From Ignavibacteriota bacterium (GTDB lineage: Bacteria; Bacteroidota; Ignavibacteria; Kapaibacteriales; UBA2268), in assembly GCA_019637995.1 (NCBI GenBank), contig JAHBUQ010000002.1:945428-1009427 (forward strand): 64,000 bases of DNA, given 5' to 3'. Below the pieces are notes generated by a model. The model worked only from the letters and a program-made list of their open reading frames with translations, was not told where the DNA came from and did not search any database. This document shows, piece after piece, positions 8,431 through 19,140 of this stretch. How positions within the stretch are numbered: the first letter of the stretch is position 1; every line of letters starts with the position of its first letter. The translations under genes were made by a program, and so were the position numbers.

Positions 8431-11001
8431 TCAATTATTAGATATATTATCTTCTAAACCAATACCCACATGAGTTGCTTCTTCAAGTTGATTAGCAAGA
8501 ATTGTTTTAGCAATTTCTTTCTCATCAAGTTGAGTTGTGCCCGGCTCAAAAGTAAATAATAGTTTATCTCCGGAATCATCCATATCACCGAATATCTTAG
8601 CACCAATGCCCAGCTTTTCTCTTAAGAAGAGCTCAGCAAGTTCATCTTCGATATATTTCTGTAAAGCACGGCGAAGTGGCCTTGCACCAAATTTGATATC
8701 ATATCCTTTCTCAACGATGAAATCTTTAGCAGACTGTGAAAGCTCGAAAGTCATCTTGTTGTTGTGGATTCGCTTCATAAGCTTTTCCATCTGAATATCA
8801 ATAATTCCATAAATATGCTCTTTCATCAACTGATGGAATATAATGAAATCATCAATACGATTGATAAATTCAGGGTTGAACAATTTCTTAATCGAATCCT
8901 CAATTGTTGCTTTTACGTGGTCATAATTGTCTTTTGCTTTTTCCATCGAAAAGCCAATTTTGCCTCCGGCTTTGACATCACGAGTACCGACATTTGAAGT
9001 CATGATAATAATAGTATTCTTGAAGTCAACTCTTCTGCCTAAACCGTCAGTAAGCATACCATCATCAAAAACCTGAAGCAGAATATTGAATACATCAGGA
9101 TGAGCCTTTTCGATTTCATCCAGTAGAATTATCGAATATGGTTTTCTTCTTACTTTCTCTGTAAGCTGACCGCCTTCCTCATAGCCTACATATCCGGGAG
9201 GAGCTCCAACAAGTCTTGACACAGAGAATTTCTCCATATATTCACTCATATCAATTCTGATGAGTGCATCTTCAGAATCAAACATTACTTTTGAAAGCGC
9301 TTTTGCAAGCTCAGTCTTGCCGACACCGGTAGGTCCAAGAAACATAAATGAACCAATTGGTCTTGAAGGATCTTTCAGTCCGGCTCTGGCTCTGCGAATT
9401 GCTTTAGCGAGCGACTCAATAGCTTCATCCTGACCGACAACTCTTTTCTTAAGGTCATCTGCAAGACTGAGAAGTTTGATGTTTTCACTTTCTGCAATCT
9501 TATTAACCGGAATACCTGTAACCATTGCCACAACATCTGCAACATCATCTTCAGTAACTGCAAATACAAGTTCGTTTGATTTTGATTCCCAAGCTTGTTT
9601 AGCAAGTTCAAGGTCATTTTGAAGTTTCTTTTCAAGGTCACGTAGTCTTGCCGCTTCTTCGAAGTCCTGGCTTTTTACAACATGGTTTTTACTTTGACGA
9701 ACTTCAATAATCTTTTCTTCAATTTCAATAATATCTTTTGGAACTACGATATTAGCTAAATGAACTCTTGCGCCCGATTCGTCAAGAACATCAATTGCTT
9801 TATCGGGGAACATTCTGTCAGTGATGTAGCGTTCAGCAAATCTAACACAAGCATTGACAGCATCTTCAGTATATGCAACACTGTGATGCTCTTCATATTT
9901 GTCTTTGATATTATTGAGAATTTGCAAAGTTTCATCTACTGTTGGCGGTTCAACCAGCACTTTCTGGAATCTGCGGTCTAAAGCGCCGTCCTTTTCGATA
10001 TACTGACGGTATTCGTCGAGAGTTGTAGCACCAATGCACTGTATATCGCCTCTTGCAAGTGCGGGTTTGAACATATTTGAAGCGTCAAGGGAGCCTGAAG
10101 CACCACCAGCACCTACGATAGTATGAATTTCGTCAATGAATAAAATAACATCTTTTGCTTTTTCCAGTTCATTGATTACGGCTTTCATTCTCTCTTCAAA
10201 CTGTCCGCGGTATTTTGTCCCTGCAACAAGCGATGCTAAATCAAGAGTAACTATTCTTTTATCGAAAAGTGCTCTTGATACTTTCTTTTGAATAATTTTA
10301 AGAGCAAGCCCTTCGACAATCGCAGTTTTACCAACTCCCGGTTCACCAATGAGAACAGGATTGTTCTTTTTTCTGCGTGATAAAATCTGGGAAACTCTCT
10401 CGATTTCTTTGCTTCTGCCTATTACAGGGTCTAGTTTGCCTTCCGAAGCGAGTTTGGTAAGGTCACGACCGAAATTATCTAAAACAGGGGTTTTAATTTT
10501 TTCTTTCTGTTGCTTTTGCTTACTGCTAATTCCGGCTGAGGATTTAGACTGACCGGATGAAGGGTTGCCGGATAGAATATTCTCAAGTTCTCGCTTGGAA
10601 TTTTCATAATTTACAGAAAATTGCGACAATATCTGTGCAGCTATGTTTTCTTCATCACGAAGTAATGAAAGAAGAAGATGCTCAGTACCGATAACTTCAG
10701 ACTTTACAAATTTTGCTTCAAGATAAGTAATTTTAAGAACCTTTTCTGCCTGTTTTGTGAGCGGAATATTTCCGATTGTTAGTGTTGAACTTGATGACCT
10801 GACAGTATCTTCAATACCTTTTTTAAGCTTATATAAGTCTGTTCCAAGATTTTTTAGAATTTTTACAGCGAGTCCTTCGCCTTCACGGATTACACCAAGC
10901 AAGAGATGTTCAGTGCCTATATAGTCATGTCCTAACCTTAAAGCTTCTTCTCTGCTCAAACGTATCACGTCATTTACTCTGTTAGAAAAATTTCCTTCCA
11001 T
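8431..11001 (-). CDS. clpC: ClpC-type AAA+ unfoldase (Clp protease ATPase)
   Basis: The protein has 856 residues, the usual ClpC length. Two Clp-N repeats (about 1-145; [17 protein letters not shown] and [16 protein letters not shown]) are followed by AAA module 1 with Walker A GEPGVGKT (219-226) and Walker [11 protein letters not shown] short UVR/middle region ([17 protein letters not shown], about 445) comes next, then AAA module 2 with Walker A GPTGVGKT (556-563) and the GAPPGYVGY pore loop. ClpC unfolds substrates and feeds them to ClpP using adaptors. The UVR-like middle domain separates it from ClpA and from ClpB with its long coiled coil. It stands alone with its own terminator; no mcsA/mcsB/ctsR neighbours are present. 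Confidence 0.96.
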   Translation of the reverse strand: MEGNFSNRVNDVIRLSREEALRLGHDYIGTEHLLLGVIREGEGLAVKILKNLGTDLYKLKKGIEDTVRSSSSTLTIGNIPLTKQAEKVLKITYLEAKFVKSEVIGTEHLLLSLLRDEENIAAQILSQFSVNYENSKRELENILSGNPSSGQSKSSAGISSKQKQQKEKIKTPVLDNFGRDLTKLASEGKLDPVIGRSKEIERVSQILSRRKKNNPVLIGEPGVGKTAIVEGLALKIIQKKVSRALFDKRIVTLDLASLVAGTKYRGQFEERMKAVINELEKAKDVILFIDEIHTIVGAGGASGSLDASNMFKPALARGDIQCIGATTLDEYRQYIEKDGALDRRFQKVLVEPPTVDETLQILNNIKDKYEEHHSVAYTEDAVNACVRFAERYITDRMFPDKAIDVLDESGARVHLANIVVPKDIIEIEEKIIEVRQSKNHVVKSQDFEEAARLRDLEKKLQNDLELAKQAWESKSNELVFAVTEDDVADVVAMVTGIPVNKIAESENIKLLSLADDLKKRVVGQDEAIESLAKAIRRARAGLKDPSRPIGSFMFLGPTGVGKTELAKALSKVMFDSEDALIRIDMSEYMEKFSVSRLVGAPPGYVGYEEGGQLTEKVRRKPYSIILLDEIEKAHPDVFNILLQVFDDGMLTDGLGRRVDFKNTIIIMTSNVGTRDVKAGGKIGFSMEKAKDNYDHVKATIEDSIKKLFNPEFINRIDDFIIFHQLMKEHIYGIIDIQMEKLMKRIHNNKMTFELSQSAKDFIVEKGYDIKFGARPLRRALQKYIEDELAELFLREKLGIGAKIFGDMDDSGDKLLFTFEPGTTQLDEKEIAKTILANQLEEATHVGIGLEDNISNN

Positions 11002-11262
11002 TCTTTTGCCATTGATTTTTGTGAATTAATTAATCAGATTGACGTTGGATTTATCATTATATTTGTTTTAATTTAGTTATACTTAAAGTTGATGAAGATT
11101 AAATATATTTAGCCCAAAATAACAAATAGTATAATTTGAGTTAGAATAACTTTCTTTGATAAACAAAATCTTCTGTCAGAAATACAACTAAATTAATACT
11201 ATCCAATTGTCATAATGATAATTTCCTTACTACTAACTAATACTTAATTCAGATTGCTAAAA

Positions 11263-11949
11263 TTATTTAATTATGCCCATACCGCCGTCAACACTTATAA
11301 TCTGTCCGGTAACCCATTTAGATTTTTCAGTTATAAGGAAGGCGACTGCTTCAGCAATATCCTTAGGCTGTCCAATCATATTCATAGGGTTATTTTTTGC
11401 GAGATTTGCTTTTTTCTCGTCAGTGCTAAGGAGTTTTGCTGAAAGTGGTGTATCTGTAAGCGAAGGAGCTACACCATTGAATCTGATTTTGCCGGCATAC
11501 TCTGCTGCAAGTGAGCGAATTAGACTTTCGAGAGCTCCTTTAGCAGATGAAATTGAAGAGTGAAAGCTCATTCCGGTTTTGACTGCAACAGTACTTATAC
11601 CGACAACAGATGCAATCGGTGATTTTAATAATCCGGGTAGAGCCTGTCGTATAATTCGGACTGCACCCAAAAAATTGATATTTATATCATTCAAAAACTC
11701 TTCGTCTTTGATTCTGTTAAATGGTCTGAGGTTAATTGTGCCCGGAAGATATACCAGTCCATCTATTACTTCCGATAATTTTATGGTATCGGTAGTCTCT
11801 GCAGACCAATTGATATGCTCTTTTGCAAATGCAATTGGGTTGTCGCTTCTTGAAAGCGTTATGATGTCATAATCATTTTTCAATATTTCAGCAACTTCTT
11901 TGCCTATTGCAGAATTAGCACCAACCAAAACTAATACTTTTTTATCCAT
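11263..11949 (-). CDS. Short-chain dehydrogenase/reductase-like protein lacking the catalytic Tyr
   Basis: The 228-residue protein has a Rossmann nucleotide-binding start (VLVGANSAIGKEVA), the catalytic-type Ser in VVGIST (S119) and the C-terminal WVTGQIISVDGGMG typical of classical SDRs. The active-site stretch reads HSSISSAKGALE, so Lys137 is kept but the position of the YxxxK Tyr (133) is Ile. I recall close relatives in Bacteroidota with the same SIxxAKGA pattern, so this is likely a subfamily trait rather than a mutation. Substrate is unknown, and the missing Tyr argues against ordinary alcohol/ketone chemistry. It lies alone between clpC and the M3 peptidase gene. Confidence 0.85.
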   Translation of the reverse strand: MDKKVLVLVGANSAIGKEVAEILKNDYDIITLSRSDNPIAFAKEHINWSAETTDTIKLSEVIDGLVYLPGTINLRPFNRIKDEEFLNDININFLGAVRIIRQALPGLLKSPIASVVGISTVAVKTGMSFHSSISSAKGALESLIRSLAAEYAGKIRFNGVAPSLTDTPLSAKLLSTDEKKANLAKNNPMNMIGQPKDIAEAVAFLITEKSKWVTGQIISVDGGMGIIK

Positions 11950-12178
11950 TCTATTCTCACTTATACTAATTCAATATTTTATATTATTAATGACGATTTG
12001 CCCCAACCGTGATTATTAATAAGGATATGAAAAACTGCTTTCTATTTCATAGAACAAATGAAATTCAATAACCCTTAAGTTAAATTTAATGGTGTACTTT
12101 TTTAAAAAAGTTTGCAGCATCACACTTGCTTTCAAATTATCAATAAGAGATTATTAGTATTAACGAGATTATAATATG

Positions 12179-12215
12179 AAAAAAAAGAGGTTATTGGATT
12201 TTTACCAATAACCTC
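12179..12215 (-). terminator. Strong Rho-independent terminator of the M3 peptidase gene
   Basis: GAGGTTATTGG (12187-12197) and CCAATAACCTC (12205-12215) form a perfect 11-bp stem with a 7-nt loop. On the minus strand it is followed by eight T residues. It lies 25 bases after the stop of the peptidase gene. Confidence 0.9.
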
Positions 12216-12239
12216 AAATAACTAAATAATTGAAGAATT

Positions 12240-14342
12240 TTATTGAATAAGTCCGCGTTTCTTCAGAAGCGGCTCAAGCATCGGTTCTCTGCCTCTGAAT
12301 TTGCGATAAAGTTCCATCGGGTCTTCGGTACCGCCTTTTTTCAGAATATTATCCATAAAAGATTGAGCAGTAGCTTTATCAAAAATTCCATTTTCTTTAA
12401 ATGCTTCATAAGCATCGCTATCAAGAACACCAGACCATATATAGCTGTAATATCCGGCTGAATATCCACCTGAGAAAATATGATTGAAGTATGTGCTTCT
12501 GTAACGAGCAATAATTTCCGGTATTAGTCCTATCGAAGTAAGATATTCTTCTTCAAAATCAATCGGGTTTAAACCGATTGGCGCTTCTAATGTATGATAT
12601 TTCATATCAAGCAAAGCAGCAGCGAGATATTCTGTTGTCGCAAATCCCTGATTAAACTTACTGCTCTTTTCCATTTTCTCAATTAGTGATTTCGGGAGAA
12701 GTTCACCGGTTTTGTAGTGTTTGGCATAAAAAGCAAGTACCTCAGGTTCGAAAGCCCAGTTTTCCATGATTTGTGATGGTAATTCTACGAAATCTCTCGG
12801 AACTGAAGTTCCTGAAAGACTTTTAAATCTACAATCCGACAACAATCCATGCAAAGCATGACCGAATTCATGGAAGAAGGTTTCAACTTCATCCATAGTT
12901 AGCAAAGCAGGTTTATCAGCGGTTGCTCCGGAGAAATTACATACAATTGTAGTCACCGGAGTGATATTTTTATCTGCTTTTTTATGCTGCTGACGATAGC
13001 TGCTCATCCATGCGCCACCGCGTTTGCTTGCTCTTGGATGGAAATCCATATACAAAATACCGAGATGAGACCCATCTTCTTTCTTGACTTCATAAACTAT
13101 TGCATCCTGATGATATTTTGGAATATCATTTCTTAATTTATATGTCAGCCCAAAGAGTCTTTTTGTCAATTCAAAAATCCCGTCTCTTACTTTTTCAAGC
13201 TGGAAATATGGTCTTAATTCTTCTTCGTTAAGGTCATATTTTTCTTTCCTTAATTTTTCTGCATAGAATCTCCAGTCCCATGGTGCGAGCATAAAATCTC
13301 CGCCTTCTCTGTCAATAATCTCCTGCAGGTGTCTTGCCTCAACTTCTGCCATAGGGTTGGCATAATTCCATAATTCATTAAGAAATCTATTTACATTTTC
13401 AGCTTCCTTCGCCATATTGTCAGCCAGAACATAATCAGCATGATGAACAAATCCGAGCATCCTGGCTTTTTCTTGTCTTAGATTAATCAATCTCAGAATA
13501 ATTTGACTATTGTCGTTTTTATCACGATTATTTCCACGATTTGCATAAGCCCAGAACATTTTTTCTCTTAGTTCGCGTTTTTCTGAGTAGGACATAAATG
13601 GTACCCAGCTTGGATTATGCAAAGTAAAAAGCCATCTGCCCTTTTTCCCTGCTTCAGTTGCGGCTTGAGCGGCTCCATCAATAGATGATTTCGGTAAGCC
13701 GGCTAAATCGTCTTCTTTATCAATCCAAAGTTGGAACTCGTTATTTTCAGCTAATACATTTTGTCCAAAATTAAGAGTAAGTAAAGACATTTCTTCATTA
13801 ACAGCTCTAAGGTGAAGCTTTTCTTCAGCATTCAACGCTGCCCCATTCCTGATGAAATTTTTGTAAGTTTCTTCGAGAAGTCTTAATTCTTCAACATTTA
13901 AATCCAACCCATCTTTATTGTCATAGACTGATTTAACTTTTTCAAAAAGTTTTTCATTAAGCATAATATCATCTCTGTGCTTAGACATCTTAGGAGTTAT
14001 CATTTTTGCAATATCCTGCAGCTCTTTGCTTGTGTTTGCTGACATCATATTGTAAAATACAGATGATACCTTATCCATCAAAGCACCGGTCTGCTCTAAA
14101 GCAACAATGACATTATCGAATGAAGGCTCTGCAGAATTGGAAGTGATTGCATTTATTTCATTTATTTGCTGTTTCATTCCTTCTTCAAAAGCAGGCATGT
14201 AATGGGAAAGTTTGATTTTATCAAATGGTGGAACGCCAAATGGTGTATCATAATCCTTAAAAAATGGATTATCTTTATTAGCGGCAAGAATGTTTAGGGA
14301 CATAAATATTACCGTCAGAGTTATTACTAAATTTTTTAACAT
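12240..14342 (-). CDS. M3 family zinc metallopeptidase (peptidyl-dipeptidase Dcp/oligopeptidase type), exported
   Basis: The protein has 700 residues with a signal peptide (MLKNLVITLTVIFMSLNILAA). The M3 zinc site HEFGH lies at 491-495 in ETFFHEFGHALHG, and PRDFVELPSQIMENW about 45 residues later provides the third zinc-ligand Glu. The length and the motif LPSQxMENW fit the Dcp/OpdA clade rather than PepF. These enzymes cleave short peptides, Dcp removing C-terminal dipeptides. The signal peptide indicates the periplasm, where it would help recycle peptides. The gene is alone with its own strong terminator. Dcp and oligopeptidase A specificities cannot be separated by eye. Confidence 0.92.
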   Translation of the reverse strand: MLKNLVITLTVIFMSLNILAANKDNPFFKDYDTPFGVPPFDKIKLSHYMPAFEEGMKQQINEINAITSNSAEPSFDNVIVALEQTGALMDKVSSVFYNMMSANTSKELQDIAKMITPKMSKHRDDIMLNEKLFEKVKSVYDNKDGLDLNVEELRLLEETYKNFIRNGAALNAEEKLHLRAVNEEMSLLTLNFGQNVLAENNEFQLWIDKEDDLAGLPKSSIDGAAQAATEAGKKGRWLFTLHNPSWVPFMSYSEKRELREKMFWAYANRGNNRDKNDNSQIILRLINLRQEKARMLGFVHHADYVLADNMAKEAENVNRFLNELWNYANPMAEVEARHLQEIIDREGGDFMLAPWDWRFYAEKLRKEKYDLNEEELRPYFQLEKVRDGIFELTKRLFGLTYKLRNDIPKYHQDAIVYEVKKEDGSHLGILYMDFHPRASKRGGAWMSSYRQQHKKADKNITPVTTIVCNFSGATADKPALLTMDEVETFFHEFGHALHGLLSDCRFKSLSGTSVPRDFVELPSQIMENWAFEPEVLAFYAKHYKTGELLPKSLIEKMEKSSKFNQGFATTEYLAAALLDMKYHTLEAPIGLNPIDFEEEYLTSIGLIPEIIARYRSTYFNHIFSGGYSAGYYSYIWSGVLDSDAYEAFKENGIFDKATAQSFMDNILKKGGTEDPMELYRKFRGREPMLEPLLKKRGLIQ

Positions 14343-14468
14343 ATAAATACCTGATTAAAACAATTAAAAATGATATACAAAAATTACTGAATAACTGTAT
14401 CATAAGCATAATACTTGCGATTATGAGACAGTACCGATATTATTAAAGACGATTAAAATTTTATACTG

Positions 14469-14648
14469 TTATCTTTTAGGTTCCCAGTAGCATCTTTTTG
14501 GAGAAATAATTTCACCTGAATCTTTCAATTTTTTCATTTCTTTATCTACAATTTTTCTATCTAAACCGCTGACATCAGCTATTTCACCTGCAGACATTGC
14601 AGTAGCAGACTTTTTCAAAACATCTAAAATAATTACACTGTTTTCCAT
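14469..14648 (-). CDS. Small winged-helix-type DNA-binding protein (59 aa)
   Basis: This is a 59-codon gene with a clear start (ATG at 14648-14646) and TAA stop. The protein is [18 protein letters not shown], then [20 protein letters not shown], then [20 protein letters not shown]. The order helix, AGEIAxxSGLDRKxVDKxMKKL recognition-type helix-turn-helix, and a short SPKRCYW wing is that of small MarR/ArsR-like winged-helix domains found as stand-alone proteins in many anaerobes. It lacks a ligand or oligomerisation domain. It lies 57 bases downstream of the transposase-like gene on the same strand, so it may be transcribed with it. Its targets are unknown. Confidence 0.6.
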   Translation of the reverse strand: MENSVIILDVLKKSATAMSAGEIADVSGLDRKIVDKEMKKLKDSGEIISPKRCYWEPKR

Positions 14649-14705
14649 GATTTTTGATCCTGAAAGTTAAAATTAATTCAGACGGAAAAAAAAATAATTA
14701 TTTTA

Positions 14706-15854
14706 TTAGCTGACAAGTAAGCACTTCCCAATGTCAAAACTACATTCGCTAACATAAATTGGGAGCTCAAGACCACGTGCTGTAACTTCAAGAAGTAATT
14801 TTTCAAGATAGTTTATAGAAATTCCATCATGTTCGGGTTTCGCTATTTTATTTTCAGTGAAGTCTTTAAAACTAAGCAAGTATGGTTTTTGGGTGTATAA
14901 TGCCAATCTTGAAATACCTTTGGCATCCGGACTCAGCATCATGTTAGCTACCCAACTGTTGATTAGGGGAACAGGATCTTCCCTTAGAAGGTGAAATTTC
15001 TCAAATCTTTTCTGAAACAATATAGGAATATTATCATTATATAATTTAGTTCGCTGATTGAGGCGTTCTTTAACTATATCTGTAAATTCTTCCTGGTTTC
15101 TTAATAAAAAGGAGTAAAGTTGGGATTCAGTTTTATAACCGAGTATATCAGCAAGCATTAGGTTGCCGTTAACAAAATAAATTTTTGCAGAATCACTTAT
15201 TAATTTTTCCGAGGGTGATAATCTTGACAAACAACATCCTATTTCCCTGTCGCGATAATTCTTATGATATGTAATTCGCTTGTCAACATCAGGATAATAT
15301 ATATCAAGCACTTTCTGGCTATTGTCTGAACCATTAGTTAAAAATGAGTGCGTGTTTATATTTCTTTTTTTTAGATTATCAAACAGAGCTGCCCAAACAT
15401 CCTGTGAATCATTGCATGACAATTGATAAGCTAAAATAAACCCTGTCATGGAATCAATTGCAAATGCTACATACATATCATTACTTTCTCCGCCAGCCCA
15501 TGAGCAGTGAAATTTCTTCCCGGATATGAAAAGTTGTTTGGTCTTACGTATAGGTAGAAATCTGTCAATATAGTCATGCCAATCGGGACATTCATTTAAA
15601 AATGTTCTGACACGATGATTAACTCTTACAGGTGAAGTGGGGTAGTATTTGACTAACTCACGTGTTGTTTTACCTCCCAGATATAGCTGAGAAATGTAAG
15701 ATAAATCAATATTATGCAATGACTTTCTGCCGTCTGTCCATGTTTTTAAACAGTCGAGGCATTTAAAGCGTTGTACTCCTTTTGGCGTTACTCCATGCTT
15801 AACAAATTTTGTACTTTCGCATTTCAGACATTTGATTGATTTATCCGATTGCAT
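14706..15854 (-). CDS. IS1/MULE-like transposase-related protein, catalytic residues doubtful
   Basis: The 382-residue protein opens with an InsA-like zinc ribbon (CLKCESTKFVKHG then RFKCLDCLKTW), followed by an HTH-like stretch (LYLGGKTTRELVKYY) and an RNase-H-like core with YVAFAIDSMTGFILAYQLS. This is the arrangement of IS1-type and related DDE transposases. By eye, the usual first DE segment is LFISGKKFHCSWAGG, and the usual TDG segment is FLTNGSDN, so two catalytic Asp residues look replaced by Ser and Asn. I see no terminal inverted repeats or target duplication at either side. It could be a decayed element or a domesticated DNA-binding protein; the frame is intact over its whole length, which argues against simple decay. 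Confidence 0.6.
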   Translation of the reverse strand: MQSDKSIKCLKCESTKFVKHGVTPKGVQRFKCLDCLKTWTDGRKSLHNIDLSYISQLYLGGKTTRELVKYYPTSPVRVNHRVRTFLNECPDWHDYIDRFLPIRKTKQLFISGKKFHCSWAGGESNDMYVAFAIDSMTGFILAYQLSCNDSQDVWAALFDNLKKRNINTHSFLTNGSDNSQKVLDIYYPDVDKRITYHKNYRDREIGCCLSRLSPSEKLISDSAKIYFVNGNLMLADILGYKTESQLYSFLLRNQEEFTDIVKERLNQRTKLYNDNIPILFQKRFEKFHLLREDPVPLINSWVANMMLSPDAKGISRLALYTQKPYLLSFKDFTENKIAKPEHDGISINYLEKLLLEVTARGLELPIYVSECSFDIGKCLLVS

Positions 15855-15992
15855 TTATCTTAATCAAAATTTCATATTATTCATTTTACAAATAAAGTAA
15901 AATTTTGAGTATTTACAAAATTAAATATTTACATTTGTCATATTTTAGAATAATTAAATTAAATTTTGTTTTATAACTAAATATAAATCGGA

Positions 15993-16628
15993 CTAATTTT
16001 TAGGGATATCCAGCTTTGCCCACATGAAATTATCATACTGGTCTGAAAATCTAACCATATTAATCCAGAGAAGTGCCAAATGCTCAATATGAATCGAGCG
16101 ATAAAGATTTCCTGTATCAACGCATTCAAAACCCATTTGCTCAATCAGACCCTTTACAAGCTGTTTGGATTTATCATCATCACCTGCGATAGGCATCATA
16201 GGTTTTACCGCCTTATTGGTGAAGGCATTCAGCTTGAAATTCTCGTAGCCATAAGTATTGAATGCTTTTACCACATTCGAATCTCCTGCAATGCTTTGAA
16301 TCATCTCACCGCCTGACTGAGATTGCAAGGAATGTGAAAGCCCACCACCAATAGGATTTGTGCAATCAACAAGCGGTTTGTCATGAAACTTGATATTATC
16401 TAAAGCCTCTTTCGCCGCTTTGAATGGGGTAGCCAGAAAAACAATATCTGCTTTCTCAACAGCTTCTCTAACGGGTAGTACTTCAAATTTAGGACTAAGT
16501 TCAAGAGCTCGTCTGACGGTATATGAATCCGGATTATCATGAGCAATATAGATTGTGTGCCCTTTATGTCCCAAATTATCAGCTATTGAATAGCCTACAT
16601 TACCAATTCCGATAAAAGCTAAATTCAT
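15993..16628 (-). CDS. NADP oxidoreductase, coenzyme F420-dependent-like (NAD(P)-binding)
   Basis: The 211-residue protein starts with a textbook dinucleotide-binding fold: MNLAFIGIGNVGYSIADNL, with GxGxxG at residues 7-12. LVDCTNPIGGG and VVKAFNTYGYENF follow, which are hallmarks of the F420H2:NADP oxidoreductase-like family (PF03807 group). In organisms without F420 these proteins are reductases of unknown substrate, some acting on ferric compounds or metabolites. No evidence for F420 synthesis is visible here. It is a single-gene unit, 135 bases upstream (in gene order) of the transposase-like gene. Confidence 0.8.
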   Translation of the reverse strand: MNLAFIGIGNVGYSIADNLGHKGHTIYIAHDNPDSYTVRRALELSPKFEVLPVREAVEKADIVFLATPFKAAKEALDNIKFHDKPLVDCTNPIGGGLSHSLQSQSGGEMIQSIAGDSNVVKAFNTYGYENFKLNAFTNKAVKPMMPIAGDDDKSKQLVKGLIEQMGFECVDTGNLYRSIHIEHLALLWINMVRFSDQYDNFMWAKLDIPKN

Positions 16629-16684
16629 TTTAGTTCCTGTTAATAATGAAAACTATTTAAACGCATCAATTGTTTTATGATTAT

Positions 16685-16733
16685 AAAAAAAAATCCCAAT
16701 GCCAAAATGAGCATCAGGATTCTTTTTTTTTTA
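16685..16733 (-). terminator. Terminator of the EF-G gene, bidirectional type
   Basis: AATCCCAATGC (16693-16703) pairs with GCATCAGGATT (16712-16722) with two internal mismatches. There is a run of A before and of T after, so it can stop transcription from either side. The EF-G stop codon is 16 bases away. Confidence 0.7.
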
Positions 16734-16748
16734 AATTTCCTCTAAATT

Positions 16749-18833
16749 CTACTTGCCTTGTCTTTCGTTATATTCTTTTATGATTTCTTCCTGAACTGAC
16801 TTAGGAACTTGAGAATACTTCAAGAATTCCATAGTGAACTCACCTTTACCCTGAGTAACTGTGCGAATATCAGACGAATAACCAAACATTTCTTTAAGCG
16901 GAACTTCGGCTTCCACTACAACATAACCTGCATCAACACTTGTATTAACAATAAGACCGCGTCGTTGGTTGATTTGTCCGATAATGATACCCTGGAATTC
17001 TTCAGGAGCTGAAGATTCAAGTTTCATAAATGGCTCTAATATTACGACTCCTGCTTTAGAAAAAGTGTCGCGCATAGCTTGTTTTGCGGCTTGCTTGAAT
17101 GCCATTTCAGAAGAGTCAACAGCATGGAATGAACCGTCATTAAGTGTTACTTTAGCATTCACAATCGGCTGATTTATCAAATAACCTTCGTGCAACTGCT
17201 CTTTGAATCCTTTATCGCAGGCAGGTATATATTCTTTAGGAATAGCACCACCAACGATACTGTTTACGAATTCATAAGTTTCAGGACCATCAAGAGGCAA
17301 TGGCTCAATTATACCTGCAACACGTCCAAACTGTCCGCTACCACCTGTTTGTTTCTTATGAGTATAATCATAATTTGCAGCTTTTGTGAGAGCTTCGCGA
17401 TAAGCTACTTTTGGCTTGCCGACAACTATTTCACAATTATATTCACGTTTGATTCTTTCAATATAAATTTCAAGGTGAAGTTCACCCATACCCTTTATAA
17501 TTGTTTCGCCACTTTCTTCATCACGATAAACTTTGAATGTCGGGTCTTCTTTTTGGAATCTGTTCATTGCCTTTGAGAAATTTACCTGACCGGCTTTTTC
17601 TTTAGGAGCAACAGCTAGCTCAATTACAGGATTAGGAACAAACATTGATGTCATTGAATAGTTTACTGTACCGTCAGTGAATGTATCACCTGAAGCACAA
17701 TCAACTCCAAACATTGCAAAAATATCCCCTGAACCCACTTCGTCAATTTCGTGCATATCGCTTGCATGCATTCTCACAAGGCGTGGAACTTTCATCTTCT
17801 TGCCGTTAGCAATATTGATGATAGTATCGCCTTTTTTGAGTGAGCCCTGATAAAGTCTCATATACGTAAGCTGACCGTATCTGCCGTCTTCAAGTTTGAA
17901 AGCAAGCGCTACAGCAGGCTTTGTATGGTCTGAAATTAATTCTACTTTTTCTTCATTGTTATCACGGTCAAGAGCGTGATTTGTGATTTCATACGGAGCA
18001 GGAAGGTAAGCCAGAACTCCATCAAGAAGAGTTTGTATACCTTTGTTCATTTTAGCAGTACCAATAATTACAGGAGTAATATTTAGTGCTATTGTTTGTT
18101 TACGAATTGAAGCAACAAGTTCATCATAAGAAATTTCCTCATCACCAAGGAATTTTTCTGCGATATTATCATCATGGTCACTAAGACCTTCGATCATTTC
18201 GCTGCGACGTCTTTTTGCTTCGTCAATAAGGTGTTGAGGTATTTCAGTTTCTACAACTTCTTCCCCATTATCTCCTTTATAATATACAGCCTTCATTTTT
18301 AGCAAATCAACAACACCTTCGAATCTGTCTTCAATACCAATTGGCATTGTAAGCAGAACTGTTTTGTGGTGAAGTTTTTCTTGTAATTGGTCAATTACGC
18401 GATCAGGATTTGCACCTGCACGGTCAACTTTATTGATAAATGCTATTCTTGGTACATTATAGCGACGCATTTGTCTGTCAACAGTGATTGACTGTGACTG
18501 TACACCGGCAACACCGCAAAGTACCATAACAGCTCCGTCCAGTACTCTCAAGGCACGCTCAACTTCAACTGTAAAGTCAATGTGTCCGGGAGTATCAATC
18601 AAGTTGATGTTGTAACCCTTCCACTCACAGAATGTAGCTGCGGACTGAATTGTAATACCTTTTTCGCGTTCAAGGTCCATTGAATCCATTGTCGGACCTG
18701 CGCCGGTTTTATCACGTACTTCTGTAATTTGGTGAATTTTACCGGTATAAAACAAAATTCTCTCACTGAGAGTAGTCTTGCCTGAGTCAATGTGGGCGGC
18801 AATACCAATGTTTCTTATCTTTGAAATATCCAT
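16749..18833 (-). CDS. fusA: Translation elongation factor G, mitochondrial/spirochaete (spdEFG1-like) type
   Basis: The 694-residue GTPase has G1 AHIDSGKT (13-20), switch II DTPGH (80-84) and NKVD (134-137), followed by EF-G domains II-V (GGSGQFGRV and the C-terminal [24 protein letters not shown]). EF-G moves tRNA and mRNA on the ribosome after peptide transfer. The G-domain wording ([47 protein letters not shown], read in two pieces) resembles mitochondrial EFG1 and spirochaete spdEFG1 more than the str-operon EF-G. It lies outside any ribosomal-protein cluster, which fits that a second copy may exist elsewhere. The subtype call is from recalled sequence and needs a tree. Confidence 0.93.
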   Translation of the reverse strand: MDISKIRNIGIAAHIDSGKTTLSERILFYTGKIHQITEVRDKTGAGPTMDSMDLEREKGITIQSAATFCEWKGYNINLIDTPGHIDFTVEVERALRVLDGAVMVLCGVAGVQSQSITVDRQMRRYNVPRIAFINKVDRAGANPDRVIDQLQEKLHHKTVLLTMPIGIEDRFEGVVDLLKMKAVYYKGDNGEEVVETEIPQHLIDEAKRRRSEMIEGLSDHDDNIAEKFLGDEEISYDELVASIRKQTIALNITPVIIGTAKMNKGIQTLLDGVLAYLPAPYEITNHALDRDNNEEKVELISDHTKPAVALAFKLEDGRYGQLTYMRLYQGSLKKGDTIINIANGKKMKVPRLVRMHASDMHEIDEVGSGDIFAMFGVDCASGDTFTDGTVNYSMTSMFVPNPVIELAVAPKEKAGQVNFSKAMNRFQKEDPTFKVYRDEESGETIIKGMGELHLEIYIERIKREYNCEIVVGKPKVAYREALTKAANYDYTHKKQTGGSGQFGRVAGIIEPLPLDGPETYEFVNSIVGGAIPKEYIPACDKGFKEQLHEGYLINQPIVNAKVTLNDGSFHAVDSSEMAFKQAAKQAMRDTFSKAGVVILEPFMKLESSAPEEFQGIIIGQINQRRGLIVNTSVDAGYVVVEAEVPLKEMFGYSSDIRTVTQGKGEFTMEFLKYSQVPKSVQEEIIKEYNERQGK

Positions 18834-19140
18834 TATCTAACCATTTATGAAAATAATTTTTTTGTCTTCTACTGATACAGAATAGCAAAAATAACTAAAA
18901 ATATTTTATTAGAAAAATATTATCCGTTAATTTTTAAAGAATTTACAGTATTTTAACAAAAAATTATGCTGATATACCATTAAATACAATGATTGATATT
19001 CACAATGTAAATAATTACTATGCCGAATATTAATTTAGCAAGCATTTTGATAAGTTTTAGTACTAATATTATTCTTAGACAAGCACCCAAACCGAAAAAT
19101 ATTTATTCAGTCACAATAGTATTTTGTTTATTGCGATAAG
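18834..19140. other. AT-rich intergenic stretch without recognised feature
   Basis: About 300 bases between the EF-G start and the czcA remnant. It should hold the EF-G promoter near its left end. I see no reading frame of coding character, no strong hairpin and no recognisable RNA. No continuation of the czcA remnant is readable in it. Confidence 0.5.
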
